This document shows positions 12,501-23,457 of a DNA stretch of 64,000 nucleotides, piece by piece. Where the stretch lies: contig NC_079379.1 of assembly GCF_021018895.1 (NCBI RefSeq), forward strand, positions 23,063,776-23,127,775, read 5' to 3'. The notes below the pieces were generated by a model. That model ran no database searches, was not told the DNA's origin, and saw only the letters and a list, made by a program, of their open reading frames with translations. Position 1 is the first letter of the stretch, and each line of letters starts with the position of its first letter. The translations under genes were made by a program, and so were the position numbers. This DNA comes from Seriola aureovittata (Eukaryota > Chordata > Actinopteri > Carangiformes > Carangidae).

Positions 12501-14089
12501 CGGATCCAGCAAAAACTGGTTTTCAGTGTTTGAACTGTTATTAGCTCGTGGGTCAGTGTACACCCGCGACATGAGAAGTGAAGTCATTCAAGTTAAAACT
12601 GAGATGCACATGTGGAGAGCTGGTGGTGTCAGTTGGTGCCTTGTACCCTCAAATCTTTTGTTTTCTTTCCCCCCCTTCAGGAAGGCTTCCTCGGGGGAGA
12701 TGGAGCGCAGCGTGCAGACAGAGAGAAGTTTGTGTGGTTTGTGTATTTCACAATCACCACATTCCATCTGCAGGCATTCTTCTACACCTGCCTGTGCCTG
12801 CCGCCTTACAGTTTTCTCTCTCTGCTTTAAAAAAAAAAAAAAAAAAAACACCTGCCCCCCCTCTTCCTCTACACAAAGCCAAACATGCTCGCCAATGTCG
12901 TTTTCCACATCTAAAGAAATCAGTCAAAGTCAAAGTTATGTTCACGGGAAGCATTTCGTGCCGAGCCTCTGGCGCCCTGGACTCACCCGTGTTGTGTTGG
13001 GCTGGTTGCTGGGCCACTGTCTCACTGCTAGCACTGTGTCCCATGCTACGGCTCCTGTCCCCACTGGCCTGCCGGGCCCTGCCTCTCCCGAGGCCCGCGG
13101 CAGGAGAGGAAAACCTAAAGCCACCTCGCTGTTCTCCACCCAGACATGGAGCTCCTGTAACTCAAGACTGTCTTGACTGCTCACTTGCGTCGTTTAGTCT
13201 CTCTCTCGTGTCTATAGTTTTTCCCTCCCCCTCCCTTCAGCCTGTGTTATTTGGTCTCCCCCTCCTTTCCTCCCTCCTTCGTTCGCTTTAAAACACCAGC
13301 ACACTCACTCACTCCTTAGGTCCCTCCCTTCTTGGAGCTCTGACTTCATAAATAAGGTACGCCAATAAGGTAATCCTGCAGTCTTAGATGCCTTTCATTC
13401 CTGAGAGCAGATTTTTCAGGGGCAAAGTTCACAGTAGGCGAGCTTTGAGGTTTGGCCGGTCCAGCCATCAAGCCTTGAGGGATTTGCAATGCAGTGGGGG
13501 CCCCCTGCTAGCACCATTTCTCAGACTGACAAAACACTACTCCCCGAAGCGCGAGGGGCGGGCTCTGCTGCGTGAGGTAACTTGAGAAGTGGAAGGTGAG
13601 CCGGGCAAAGGTGGCGCTCAGCACCAGAGAAGAGGAAGTGACACAGTAGAGGTGTCTGGTGACGGGGGGGGGGGGGGGGGCACGACGACGACGACTGTCC
13701 ATTTAAACTACAAAATGCACGTGGAAGATGTGGATGTTAGCCACTTTGTTTTACAGCTATGATTGACACAATTCCTGGACCACACCTCCCTCAGGTGTGG
13801 GGGCAAATTAGGTACGAGTGCCGAAACACGGTACTGAAGAACAGACTCCAGTACTAAATTATTAAATCCAAGTGTAAGATAGATAAGCTCGTACTCTATC
13901 AGTTCTGCTCTCAGTACTGGAGAAATTGAGAAAATAAACTTCCTAATTATTATTGCTACATAAAAGTTATCTCACATTTTATCGCACCAGCTCAGTTTCT
14001 GATTAAGACATTTGTCTCTGATGCATTTTTCACTGTTAGAAATTCGCTGTGTGTGTGAAGGGTGGGGGCAGCTCCGTCTCACACACTGC

Positions 14090-14141
<52 letters not shown>

Positions 14142-14566
14142 GCTATTAGCGACAATGGTGGAGAGAAGTAAACATTCAAAAGTGTGGTTACACGAGTTGC
14201 CACATGTATGTGTCATGTCTTTGGCATGTGGGGGCGGAAACACGAGCAATCTGTCAAAACATCTAGCGAAATAGATTAAAAGTTGCAATTAGTGATTTGA
14301 CAGTTGCAGCTCAAGAATATTAATTTATAAACTGCACATATAAGAAAATCAAGCAACGTTAATGCTGTTCTCAATTTCTTTCTTTCTTTATCTTAGAAAA
14401 AATAGTAAAAAAGTAAATGATAAGAGTACCATTTAAGTATCAGATCGATAAAAAGTATTGATAACAGTCATAGTACCATCATATTGCGATTGTTTGGACA
14501 GATATTGCAATATGAAATGATGATTATAGGGGAAAAATAACTTTTGCATTTCACTTTAACTGAAAA

Positions 14567-14619
<53 letters not shown>

Positions 14620-16454
14620 TGATGATGATGTGCTGATGTGTTTAGTTTTACTTCATCTTCCTAAACCGTGTCGTAACACACAGTGTCAAACGCACAACAC
14701 ACACGTGAGCAGTCACTGGGTCAAAACCTTAATCTCAGAAACATCCATGTCCATGCTGGACAGAAACAAGGCAGCCAGGCTGTCTGTCCCTGGACATTTC
14801 TATCAGAGCACTGTGTGATTTCATTATATGTAATCAGTGTGTGGGAGTTAGATAAGCTCCTACATCCATGTTAGAGATAAAATTGGAAAGTAGGAGAAAA
14901 GATGTTTCCACAGTTAGTCACACAGAATTTGGTTTATAGAAAGTTAAAAAGGAGAAGAGAGTGTAATGACATGTTCATGATGGATTTTCTCCACAGATGA
15001 GATAAAAATGAATAGCTTTCCATAAAATCTAGTCAAAAATAGCATGCTATTGCTAATATATAATATATTAAGTTATGCTGAATTGCAACTTCAACTTTAG
15101 TTTAAAAAAAGAAGAAGTTTTAAAAAAAGAAAAAAAAAGGTCAAAATAAGAAGAAGTTTGGGAAGCAGACAGAGAGAGAGGCCAAACAAACCACATAACT
15201 GTTGCTCCCTCTACAGTCTAATTAAAGCTACAACATAGAGGAACAACTGACACAGGAATGTATGGAACGCAAGACCACAAGCCCACCTCTTGGCACAAGG
15301 ATCATAATTAGGATCACAACAATCCTTGAAATTATTGAATGTAAATAAAAAAGCGATGACAAGCGATGACATCCTCTGACTTGTGAGTCATCGTGCCACT
15401 GAAACCTTTTGTCACTCTTTCCATAGAGAAGCAGCAGATGGAGACAAAGAAATGTTTTCAGGCTTTTAAACAAAACCTGAGAAACACGAAGCCCCGGCTG
15501 AACAAAAACAACAAACAAGTTGATGACTCAGAAAAATACTATAATACTATCTCATAATGACAACTCCAAAACATATGATATAATGTGACATTAGCCAACA
15601 TGCTGGATGGCTTTCAAAATATAAAGGACATGTGAAGCGTTGCAGCTGCTCAACAGAAGCAAATCATTTTCAGAATAGAGCCGAGGAGGAAGTCCAGTTT
15701 ATTTTTACTGCTTGGACACAGGGCCAGGCAGGGATGAGTACATCAAGCTTCCTTAATCTGTTCCTGCCATGGCACAGATCTATGAAGTTCTCATAAGGCC
15801 ACGTCCTGTTCTATCTTTACATTGACTAAAGCAATAACTGATCGATTTACTTTCAATACCGTCTCACATTTCAACAAAAGGGACATACTGCAAGCCGAGA
15901 GAGCGGACTACACTTTAAAGAAAAAAGGTCAAATGTAAATTCAAATCTAACTTAAATCTTCAAAAATGTGAACATCCGCCAACAGACAGAAAGCAGGTTT
16001 ACTCACAAATACATTCAGCCTGGACAGCCATCCCAGGTATTTCCCACAGATGTCACAAATGCACGAACAACGGCTCAGCCCAGGAACAAAGATCCTCCGA
16101 GCGTGTACTTGATACGTCGAGGTTGTCAAACGAACAAGGTCAGTGGTGAAACAGACACAAGGCCATGCGTGGCAGTGAGAAAAAACCGGCAGCTCTGTTC
16201 ACCTACAGGTGTGTCCTCTGGGCAAGGGCCAATCAGATACCAGCAGTGTCAACAGCACAATGCATCACAGGGCCACCCCCTTAATGGACAACTTCATAAC
16301 ATGGCACTATGCTTGTTGACTCACCGCTTTCTGTCATCACGATACTACGGTTCAGATAACGTCAGTCTCACTACAGTCAGCATATACAGTAAAATAAAAC
16401 CTTTACAACTGGAGTAATAATAAAAAGAGAGTTTCTCTTACCAGGATTTTCCAT
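3128..16454 (-). CDS. phactr4: phactr4-like gene, 5' coding part (five exons, partial)
   Basis: Phosphatase and actin regulators bind actin through RPEL motifs and PP1 through the C-terminus, and act on the cytoskeleton. Coding exons on the minus strand: 16454-16442, 7234-7070, 6981-6901, 6812-5688 and 3499-3128. Every junction is GT-AG and phase 1, giving about 585 in-frame residues. Residues 28-49 hold the family's basic block (KRKGKF, then [13 protein letters not shown]), and residues 60-80 the N-terminal RPEL-type motif ([20 protein letters not shown]). Then come APPVKNGH, an Arg/Asp/Glu-rich domain (about 155-400) and a proline-rich stretch with PPVPPPKP. The C-terminal RPEL repeats and PP1-binding end are not in the window and should lie left of position 1. 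The name phactr4 rather than phactr1/2/3 rests on the short MENP start, [18 protein letters not shown] and the linked edn2 and hivep3. PHACTR family is near certain, the paralogue less so. Confidence 0.87.
3500..5687. other. phactr4 intron
   Basis: Single-copy-looking intron between the poly-Ser and Arg/Asp/Glu exons, with a (CA)n tract at its 3' end in transcript sense (3514-3564). The 134-codon plus-strand frame at 4495-4899 has no recognisable domain. I see nothing else. Confidence 0.6.
3514..3564. repeat. (CA)n microsatellite beside a phactr4 splice acceptor
   Basis: 51 bp of (CA)n on plus, i.e. (TG)n in the transcript, ending 14 nt upstream of the exon at 3499. Confidence 0.95.
5688..6812 (-). 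CDS. phactr4: phactr4 exon with Arg/Asp/Glu repeat domain
   Basis: 1,125-bp exon, acceptor atctacag and donor GTAAGA, phase 1 in and out (the longer open frame down to 5566 reads through the donor into intron). It begins [17 protein letters not shown], which matches fish phactr4. About 250 residues dominated by R, D and E follow, including nine consecutive 8-residue units of DRDERERR type at 6291-6076 (a 24-bp coding minisatellite). It ends with a Ser/Pro part ([19 protein letters not shown]... [11 protein letters not shown]). I do not know such a domain in mammalian PHACTR4. A long antisense frame over the same bases is a codon-composition shadow. Confidence 0.88.
6076..6291 (-). repeat. Coding 24-bp minisatellite (about nine units)
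   Basis: Nine consecutive 24-bp units within the phactr4 exon each encode DRDERERR (one DRDEKERR). Units differ mostly at synonymous sites (GAT/GAC, CGA/CGG/AGA). Confidence 0.85.
6901..6981 (-). CDS. phactr4: phactr4 exon: N-terminal RPEL motif
   Basis: 81 bp between a tttgtttcag acceptor and a GTGAGC donor, phase 1 both sides. It encodes [20 protein letters not shown] followed by LKDIQEN. This is the PHACTR N-terminal RPEL-type actin-binding motif (R-K-S-R-Q-E-L), which in this family often lacks the Pro of canonical RPEL repeats, as here. Confidence 0.94.
7070..7234 (-). CDS. phactr4: phactr4 exon: basic/NLS block
   Basis: Acceptor ttcatgcag and donor GTATGC; 165 bp, phase 1 in and out. 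It encodes residues 5-59: an acidic/Gly start ([19 protein letters not shown]), then [26 protein letters not shown] in two clusters and [10 protein letters not shown]. The [13 protein letters not shown] stretch is the most diagnostic PHACTR sequence in the window. In the family it serves as nuclear localisation signal and membrane/actin-competition region. Confidence 0.93.
   Translation of the reverse strand: MMRSTAQQAVVKTETLVGEHLQPNAKASSPRWEGSSSPGNGERRSQVRSSLKHL
8430..9109 (+). mobile_element. Non-LTR retrotransposon 3' fragment (Rex1/L2-like)
   Basis: Decayed reading-frame remnants (GAGCTGATTCAAAATTCATG, CAGCTGCCAGTTTGGATCC, CTACATTTAAGATTAAGCTT, AAAACTTTCCTCTTTAATAA) match the reverse-transcriptase C-terminus common to fish LINEs. 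They are followed by the typical 3' end GAGGCAGACGGCC... TTTGGTGCTACATAATTAAA with TTGAACTG tail repeats. Stop codons and frameshifts make it non-functional. Confidence 0.7.
10485..10552. repeat. (GAGAGG)n purine tract
   Basis: All-purine stretch of GAGA and GGGAGA units, broken by one C. Confidence 0.9.
10644..10889 (+). repeat. Dispersed fish repeat (CTGCAACTAA...GCAGCCCTA type)
   Basis: Starts CTGCAACTGACTATTTTCAT and ends AATCAACTTGTTGTTGCAGC+CCTA, with CACATTTAAGAAGCTTAAAA inside. This is a diverged copy of the abundant teleost repeat built around CGATTAATCGA-like ends, probably a non-autonomous DNA transposon. Confidence 0.55.
11336..11364. repeat. (GTTT)n microsatellite
   Basis: About seven tetranucleotide units. 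Confidence 0.9.
11449..11620 (+). repeat. Truncated copy of the same dispersed fish repeat
   Basis: Contains TTACCATTAATTTATCTAGA, AAATAATTGGCACATTAATC and ends ATTGTTAGTTGCAGCTC, matching the terminal part of the family at 10644-10889. Confidence 0.45.
12987..13044 (-). CDS. phactr4: Alternative phactr4 first coding exon (MGHSAS N-terminus)
   Basis: Minus-strand ATG at 13044-13042 opens 19 codons ([19 protein letters not shown]) and one G, followed by a strong GTGAGT donor. The phase-1 end is exactly that needed to splice to the exon at 7234, giving ...[12 protein letters not shown]. Gly2 and Ser6 fit the N-myristoylation consensus MGxxxS. The exon lies in the intron between the MENP exon and exon 7234-7070, in a locally GC-richer block with a TTTAAA motif at 13285-13290 upstream. 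PHACTR genes are known to use alternative first exons, some beginning MGQ. No transcript evidence is available here. Confidence 0.58.
13664..13680. repeat. 17-bp G homopolymer
   Basis: G17 followed by (CGA)n; length may be an assembly estimate. Confidence 0.9.
14091..14139. repeat. (CA)n microsatellite
   Basis: 49 bp of alternating AC. Confidence 0.95.
14570..14608. repeat. (AT)n microsatellite
   Basis: 39 bp alternating AT, followed by (AAAT)n and (GAT)n. Confidence 0.95.
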
Positions 16455-16486
16455 CACAATGTCCAAAACTCAGCAGTCAGCAGCTC
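16442..16486 (-). CDS. phactr4: phactr4 start exon (5'UTR plus MENP)
   Basis: A polypyrimidine-AG acceptor (ctgttttcag) precedes 32 nt of untranslated sequence. Then comes ATG at 16454-16452, three more codons (GAA AAT CCT) and one G before a GTAAGA donor. The phase-1 end joins the AT GAT GAG start of the next exon to give [12 protein letters not shown], which resembles the MEDP start of mammalian PHACTR4. The 13-bp coding part is too short for ORF finders. The call rests on phase, splice consensus and the family N-terminus. Confidence 0.8.
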
Positions 16487-19400
16487 CTGAAAACAGATGA
16501 ATGCATTGAATCATTATGAAATGTATGAACTTAGAGGAATTTCAATAGTACACCACAACACAACAGATTCATTCATTCATTCATTATAAGATGCAAATGT
16601 GTCTAATTACAAGTGAAAGGATAAACAAATAATTTACTTTGAAAATAATGAGTAAAACAAAACATAATCTCATGGAGGGGTTGGGAAACTGCAGAATCCC
16701 AAAGCAGCCGATATTAAAATTAAACTTTAGAGCAACTAGCCGAAGTTATTCCAGTCACTTCAGGCTCCAGTTTCCCATTATTTCTCAGTAAATCAATGAA
16801 TGACTCTCAGGGCATTTCAATAGATTGGATGTTCTCTGCAGCTAATGGGGGACAGACTGAAGCTGAACAAAAGCTCTGTTGTGTTAACTAAGACTAAACA
16901 GTGCATTAATTAGCTTTCAAACGCACGCACGTACGCACACACACTAGAAATCCACTCCTGCTCGACTTAAAAGGCGGAACGGTCTCATTCAGTTTTCCTT
17001 TTTTAAGTTATCAGCCAGTAGCAGTGTCCAGGAGAACAGGGATACATCATTTCCCACGGCACTAAAGAATGAAATACATACTCTTAAATAATAGACTCTT
17101 CAAAAATTAAAGTCCTTTGGTTTGAACAAAACACGCACTCGATGGGGTGGTAAATATGAGTGTGCTGTGTGCAGTTTGGTTTTATAAACCATCTTACGTG
17201 ACGTGACGTGTAAAGCTCAAAGATGGGACAAAAAGCTTAACTGTGGTTGAGCTATACCTGAGAGAGTGAAAAACACACAATCAAACATGTATACAAACAA
17301 ATAACAATATGGAAACATGGTAGTTAGTAATAACTGCAACTGTGTGATACAATGAGACATCAAGTAATGGAGTACTTTTCCTCTGAGATCTTGTTTGGCT
17401 CTTTCAAATCACTCTCATTTAGCAGTTTATTGGGTAAACCTCGCAGCTGAACTGTACTGCACTTATACCGACAGGTGTAACATATAATATACAAGTGTAA
17501 GCAGAGACTTATCTACAAATTTTGTGACTAAGTTAGATATGAGTAGTTAACAAGGACCCGTGCTAATTGACAATTAATGTAAAACACTCATCTCAGAGGC
17601 GTTACCAGATGAGCACGACTTATTTTCAGTTTTCATAACGGAGGCCTACATAAGTCTGATCCAAGTTACCGTGGCAACAAGACTGCATGCTTGATGTCTC
17701 AGGGCCGTGTTTCGAAGTCATTAACGAGCGCTTCTTAAAGCACACTTGACTTTGTTTGACCTCATTAGCTCTTTAAAAACAGTTCAATCCTGGTTTACTT
17801 TGTTAGTTTAATTCAAGACAGACTTTGCGCAATAAGCTCTGCCTGTCTGAGCTACCTTTACGAAACACGCCGCTGGTACGGAGCTCCACAAAGCACCAAC
17901 AATGGAGATACCACTTGCTATAAAATCTGTTGATGAAGCCCAGCTAAAAGTCGCAATGCATGCATCTATCTATCTATATATCTATCTATATATATATATT
18001 TGTTTTTTAATTTAAAAAAGTAAACCAGTCAGGTTTCTTCTGCATTAGTGACAGCACTGTTCAGCAGTAGTCAATAAGTCATAACATGGCATGGTTTCCG
18101 CTATATACGTTTTGTAGCGGCAGCCTGTCTGTAAAGGGGCGGATACAGCAAGTGAAGACACGTCGTGACACCTGGAAGAGCAAAAAAACGAGAAGACAGA
18201 GAAAGGTAGATAGATATAGCTAGTCGCCATGTTTCAGGACAGAGCTCACTTCAACGAAACAATCTGTGTCATTTCTCCTACAGACCTTCACACCAACTAT
18301 TCAAATGATAACCCTGCCTGTAATTGGTCAAAGTCGGTAGGTGCGGCTACATCCTGACGCTTGGCAGGGGAGGTTGCACACATCAGTATCAGGCTGCACT
18401 TTGGAATGTCAAAAGTCCCTCGACAACAATCTGGTTAAACCCAACCTTTGTGAATAAATAGTCTGCACAATGTGTACACTGCAGAATAAATAGGAGAGTG
18501 TAGCCTGACAGGCAAAGACATCACCTTCGTATTAGATGGACTAGACCGGATTCTTATGATGATTTGATGAAGCACAACAGGTTCTCTATGAATTCAGCTT
18601 TCAAATGAAGTCGTGATCAAAGAAAAATACTATAGGCTCATTTATTCAGCTTAACTTACTTCTACTGAAGGATCTCCCCAGTGCCGTCCTTGCGGTTTAG
18701 CTGTGACTTCTTGTTCCAGCAGGACAACTTAGCAGCAAAGTGATTACGGCGCTCCGTTTGCCAGGACACAGTCATCACCACTGACAAAAATACCAAGAAG
18801 TTGTCATAAGACTTAAACTAGTCCATTAAATCTCAAACTACAAAACCAACTCTGCCTTGAACTTTTAAAATCAGGTAGTAATAGCTTTTTTCCTTTTGTT
18901 TTTTTGAACAGTGGACAACCCTCTGCCTAATCAGCTTTGGTTCAGTCCCAACCTGTTTGACAAGTGTTGGTATATGATGTACACACAGCACATGTGAAAC
19001 AGCTGCATGGAGGATTACATGTCTGGACTGTACCACACTTCAAATGATCCACTGAAAACACTAATGTCCACTTCTCTAGTGTGCAAGCTACTGCTGCATA
19101 TCTGCCTCGGGTTATCAAAGTAACATTTATAAACAACCCATCATGTACAGCGCAGACGGTTCAGAGAAATGCACACAAGGCTTAGAAAAATTAATTAACG
19201 CAGTTAAATCAGGAGACTGAGCTCCTGGAATAATAAAAAAAATTTGCTAACACTGTATGTAACAAAAAGCAAAAAAACAAAAACAAAGTATGAACGCTCT
19301 AATCGGCCTGCAATCGTATTATTACTGGTTTCACCTGGAAATAAATAGGTAAATAGGATGACTGTGTAAATTACTGACTTTGCATTTATTTCCAATAAAT

Positions 19401-22229
19401 ATCACCACTTATAGTCAACAGTAACAGACTATATCACAGTTACTGCATGCCCAGCACAGTCATTGTTGACAATGTATTTCTCCCTTGATATCAAAGTCAT
19501 AAAAGACTCATTACTAAACACACAAAACAACTATTAAATCTGAGCTATTAACAATCATAGCCCCATTTGATTTGGTTTATGGTCTTGTCAGTTAAGAGAA
19601 GGCTTAATCCATTTATTATTCACCGTTTCCAACCTGCCCATAAGAGAGAGAAGTCGATACACACTTGAACTCACAAATAATTTACTAGATCAAGTTCAGC
19701 ACCACTGCAACTCTATTCTGTTCTCGAATATCCTCCCGGGTGCACCGGGCCCAACGCGAGCTTCAGCTCAGAGGGGCAACAATTAGCAGGTGCAGGCTGG
19801 CAGCAAAGCAAACACAGAGGTGAGTTAATGTGCACCGCTTTGTGAGCATACAAAATCCCCATATTGAAATGCTTGAAGCCCTCGGGAGACCACAGGAACA
19901 TGTACAAACACACAGGTTCCCGCCCAGTCCTGCCATTATCTTACAGAGTAGCCAGAGGTCGGAGAGGTTAACAGCCTGGTCTCTGAGTTAACTTACGTCC
20001 GGTTTTCACTCATTCTCAGCATTAGAAAGAGAATGACTTAGAGAGCAGTAAGCAAAATGGCAGCTCGATTTTCCGGTTTAGTAACAGGATCCAGCAGCGG
20101 TATTTCATCACTTTCACACGGGAGTGAGTGTACACCTTTATATTTCTTATGGAGGTGAGGCTTCAGACCTGTTTACACAATAAGGTTGCAATACCTTGAG
20201 TAATGTGTGAACTATTTAGGACATCTTATGACTGACATTTCAGTGTGAATACATTCTGAAAAATGTCAATTCATTCTGTAATGTTAGATGTTCATGTTCG
20301 TAGCAGAACAAATACAAAGAGACTACTGAATAATTACATTGCAAAGGTTTTCTAATCGCATAAATGTACATATTCCTTAATCATGCAACAACTGAGCCAA
20401 TCACAATCAGAGAAGATGGCGTTATATTATTATGTATATTATTATTATTTATGCATCTGATTTCCACAATAATGATTGATCTAGATTTTCAAAGATGAGT
20501 GCATATTGAACCAACTACTGCATTAAAAATCAGATAACTAGTAACAGAGCCGTGGTAACCAGAGTATAATTCACTCTCATAAATCAAAGCTCACTTTGGA
20601 AAGCCACAGAAAAGATTTCACCACTGTCAACTGCTAATTGGATAAGCTTACTGCCAAGCATGCTGCTTGTCATTAAAATAAAACATAGGAAAATGCATCT
20701 CATATAAGACTGCAACCACAGACTACAAATTAAGTGTTTCTTCACACAAATATATCCAAGACCTTCGTAGCAGTGTTAGCGATCCATATTGTGAACAAAC
20801 CTTGTTAATGTACATTTTACTCAGTTCTAATGGAATGGATGTGCGGTTTTATGATAACTTATTATGTTGCCTTAGCAAAGAAAAAAAACAACTCCTGAGA
20901 ATGCTGCATGATGAAAGACACTGTCAGAGCTACTTCATACTCTCACTCCATTCAAAAGTCAATGTTTAAAACTCAGCTGGGCCCTTTATGCACTACGAGG
21001 TAATGCATAAATTTTACACAATCCTGTTTGTTCAGTGTAAGCTCCCAATTAGCTCATTAAGAACTCCCAGTTCATCGGATAAAGGGCCAGAGTTCTGCAA
21101 AGCTGAGAGGAGTACAATCAGCCATTGTGCCAAGTTTCATTCTGCAGACTTAGCAATCACTAAATAAAGAGCCAAGATGGAGTTTGTTTGGGAGCGAGCT
21201 GCATGGATCTCAATGAGCCACTGTCAACAGCTTGCTGATAATGGCACACACACATCTGATTATGTAAGACACACACAGACCCCCAAGATTCAAATGCTCA
21301 AACAACTTCATCTGAATACATCTCTGTTCTCTATTTATTTCTATACTAACAACGAGAGCAGCTTGTTTTTTTATCAGATTCTGCCACTTGTACAGTTTGT
21401 TTCCAAAATCAAAACTGACTCTAGCGCCTAAGGACTCTGCAAAATGCAGTTTTAGAAATATTTAATCTGCATCTAGATTGAGATAATATGTGCCTAACTT
21501 CCTACCAAATGCTAAATGTTAAATGTTTTGAGACATACTCCTTACCATCAGCCAAACTGAACCGCAAACATTCCCTCTCTGGGTACAAAATTACCTCCAG
21601 ACAAACAATTGGTTATCTGCCAAAGAAGGCACTTCTGTAAACAAGATTACAGTTACATGCCACAGTCTGTGTTCATTTCCCACCATTTGAATGCTCTGAA
21701 AAATCAATGCCAGTCCCCTGCAACATGCCCCACCACCATCAAACCCTCAACTTCATTCCACATTGCAACCCACCTTTATGTATTCAGATTGAGCTGATAT
21801 TTGCCACCATCTCTTCTGCTTGACACGCGAGGCGAAATCCTTGTGAGATGCAACAATCCACGACTATCTGCACACAAAGCACAATAAAAATGAATGACCC
21901 GATTACAATGCCGCCTATCTGGAACAAATACAATAAGCTGCAGCTCCTTTTGTTTTCTCTCCTCTAACAGTCTGTGTTGTCACTATAGGGCGTAATACTG
22001 CTTTGAGGCAGCACTAAAAGCACTGGGTGCCTGTTGGAACAAGTAGACGGGCCTGTGAATGGAATGCAGAGGAACGTTTCACAGAGAGTTAAGTTGCTTC
22101 AAATAATTTACACCTGAAGCCTCCCTTCAGTCACTGTAATATAATGCTACAGCTGCCATGCAAAAGTCCCAGGGCTCAGTAAAACCTCATAGGCAAATAT
22201 ACTGAATTGAAGAATTTCAAATATACAAC

Positions 22230-22269
<40 letters not shown>

Positions 22270-22751
22270 ATAGGTTTTAACATTCTCACAGTGGTTAAGA
22301 ATAACACTGAGATAGCCAAAACAGTCATAATAAGTCATAAATAAGGCTCTGTTCTTCAGGATTGCCCTTTTGCTACTAGCAATACACGGGCTGTAACAAG
22401 CCAACATCAGACAGGTACATAACAGAGGACAACCCGAGGCTAACTGTATAAAGTTAGACATACTGTAACACAGTCTGAGCACCGTCTGTTACTCTGTTCT
22501 TTTCGGTCTTCCTGTTCATTCCGCCTTTCTAATTTGACCAACTAATTTGTAAGCTAAAGATAGAAACGCATTACAAACAGTGCTGGCATAATGCTAATCC
22601 TTGGCTGATGCTAGCTAAAAGCAGAGTCGGCAACAGGTGGCTACTGTCCCTGTACTGTAGCATTAGCTTTGTTAGCAACCGTAAATTAGCTCGCACTTGT
22701 CGCTCTAGCTCAAACAGACGGATGTATTAAAAGTGCAAAAAGGCGACTCAC
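16487..22751. other. phactr4 first intron
   Basis: Unique-looking, AT-rich sequence with (ATTC)n at about 16567-16585, (TATC)n at 17966-17999 and (AT)n at 22233-22264. No coding exon could be supported. Confidence 0.55.
22233..22264. repeat. (AT)n microsatellite
   Basis: About 32 bp of alternating AT. Confidence 0.95.
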
Positions 22752-22925
22752 CTGTACTTGTAACCGCTCAACTTGTGAGATAGTGTATCCAAAAGGAAGG
22801 AGACGTTTTTCCCCCGTATTTCGTTGACCCCTGATTACTTTTGACACTTGTCGCTGCTGTCCATCACTGGGAGAAAGCAAGGCGGAACTAGCTTCACTAA
22901 CTACCTTTTGACCCAAATAAAGTCA
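22752..22925 (-). other. phactr4: Putative non-coding first exon of phactr4, with a uORF
   Basis: The minus strand reads ...gttacaagtacag|GTGAGTCGCC, a perfect donor at 22751-22746. The sequence before it is moderately GC-rich, lies just downstream of promoter-like motifs, and has no long ATG-led frame. It carries a 9-codon upstream ORF (ATG 22864-22862, stop 22837-22835). The 5' boundary is approximate. Assignment to phactr4 is inferred from strand, position and the untranslated segment of the exon at 16486. Confidence 0.5.
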
Positions 22926-23110
22926 TAAAAGTAACTTTCTGACGTAAGCGGAAGAAACAAAGCGCACGAGCATCGCCTCACTTTTACACCAAACGCCAGG
23001 AGAGAAGTTAAAATCTTCTATTTGAAACTTCTTTCCTGACACTTTAGTTTCAAAAAGGTGTTTGCACATTAACTCGCTTGGGAAGATTAAATACTCTCAC
23101 GCATGCGCAC
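22926..23110 (-). promoter_or_regulatory. Putative CpG-type promoter of phactr4
   Basis: CpG-rich block just upstream of the putative first exon. It holds a CRE-like TGACGTAA (22940-22947), an ETS-type GCGGAAG (22948-22954) and an NRF1-like CACGCATGCGCAC (about 23098-23110). There is no TATA box, which is typical of housekeeping promoters. Motif matches only. Confidence 0.45.
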
Positions 23111-23412
23111 TTTTCCTGCGAGGTTGCTCCCCCAACAGCAAAAATCTGAACACACGCAAACCGCAGGTACCACGTGACCACGTGAGCTGACATGCATGAA
23201 GCTGAAGCGTTTCATGGTTACGGTTGGGCAGAGTTTGTTGACGGTGGTTAGAGGTAAGGAAAGGGTGGTTACATGATTTACAGTCGGGCAGTGCCATGGT
23301 ATCACTGTTTGAAATGATTGGTTGACGTTTTCCAATGCAAAATTATACAAAATATGTCATTTAGAAATATATATATTTATGATAAATAGATTTTTTAAGT
23401 TAGTTGTCTTAT

Positions 23413-23457
<45 letters not shown>
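23413..23457. repeat. (TAGA)n microsatellite
   Basis: Eleven uninterrupted tetranucleotide units just upstream of the phactr4 promoter region. Confidence 0.95.

Larger units (their letters stand above)
7235..12986. other. phactr4 intron, repeat-bearing
   Basis: Contains a non-LTR retrotransposon 3' fragment (8430-9109), two copies of a dispersed fish repeat (10644-10889 and 11449-11620), a (GAGAGG)n stretch (10485-10552) and (GTTT)n (11336-11364). No exon recognised. Confidence 0.6.
13045..16441. other. phactr4 intron, with possible alternative promoter at 13.05-13.33 kb
   Basis: The first 300 bp are pyrimidine-rich on plus (purine-rich in transcript sense) and include TTTAAA at 13285-13290 upstream of the MGHSAS exon. 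Beyond that lie a 17-bp G-run (13664-13680), (CA)n (14091-14139) and (AT)n (14570-14608). No other gene seen. Confidence 0.45.

Noticed and set aside
12526..13291. 216- and 237-codon plus-strand frames preceded by a good acceptor-like ccccccttcag
   Set aside because: Interrupted by an A-homopolymer, with no recognisable domain; antisense to the phase-matched MGHSAS exon, which is better supported.
20056..20155. Plus-strand ATG frame MAARFSGLVTGSS with a donor-like end
   Set aside because: Short, no downstream partner exon and no family resemblance.
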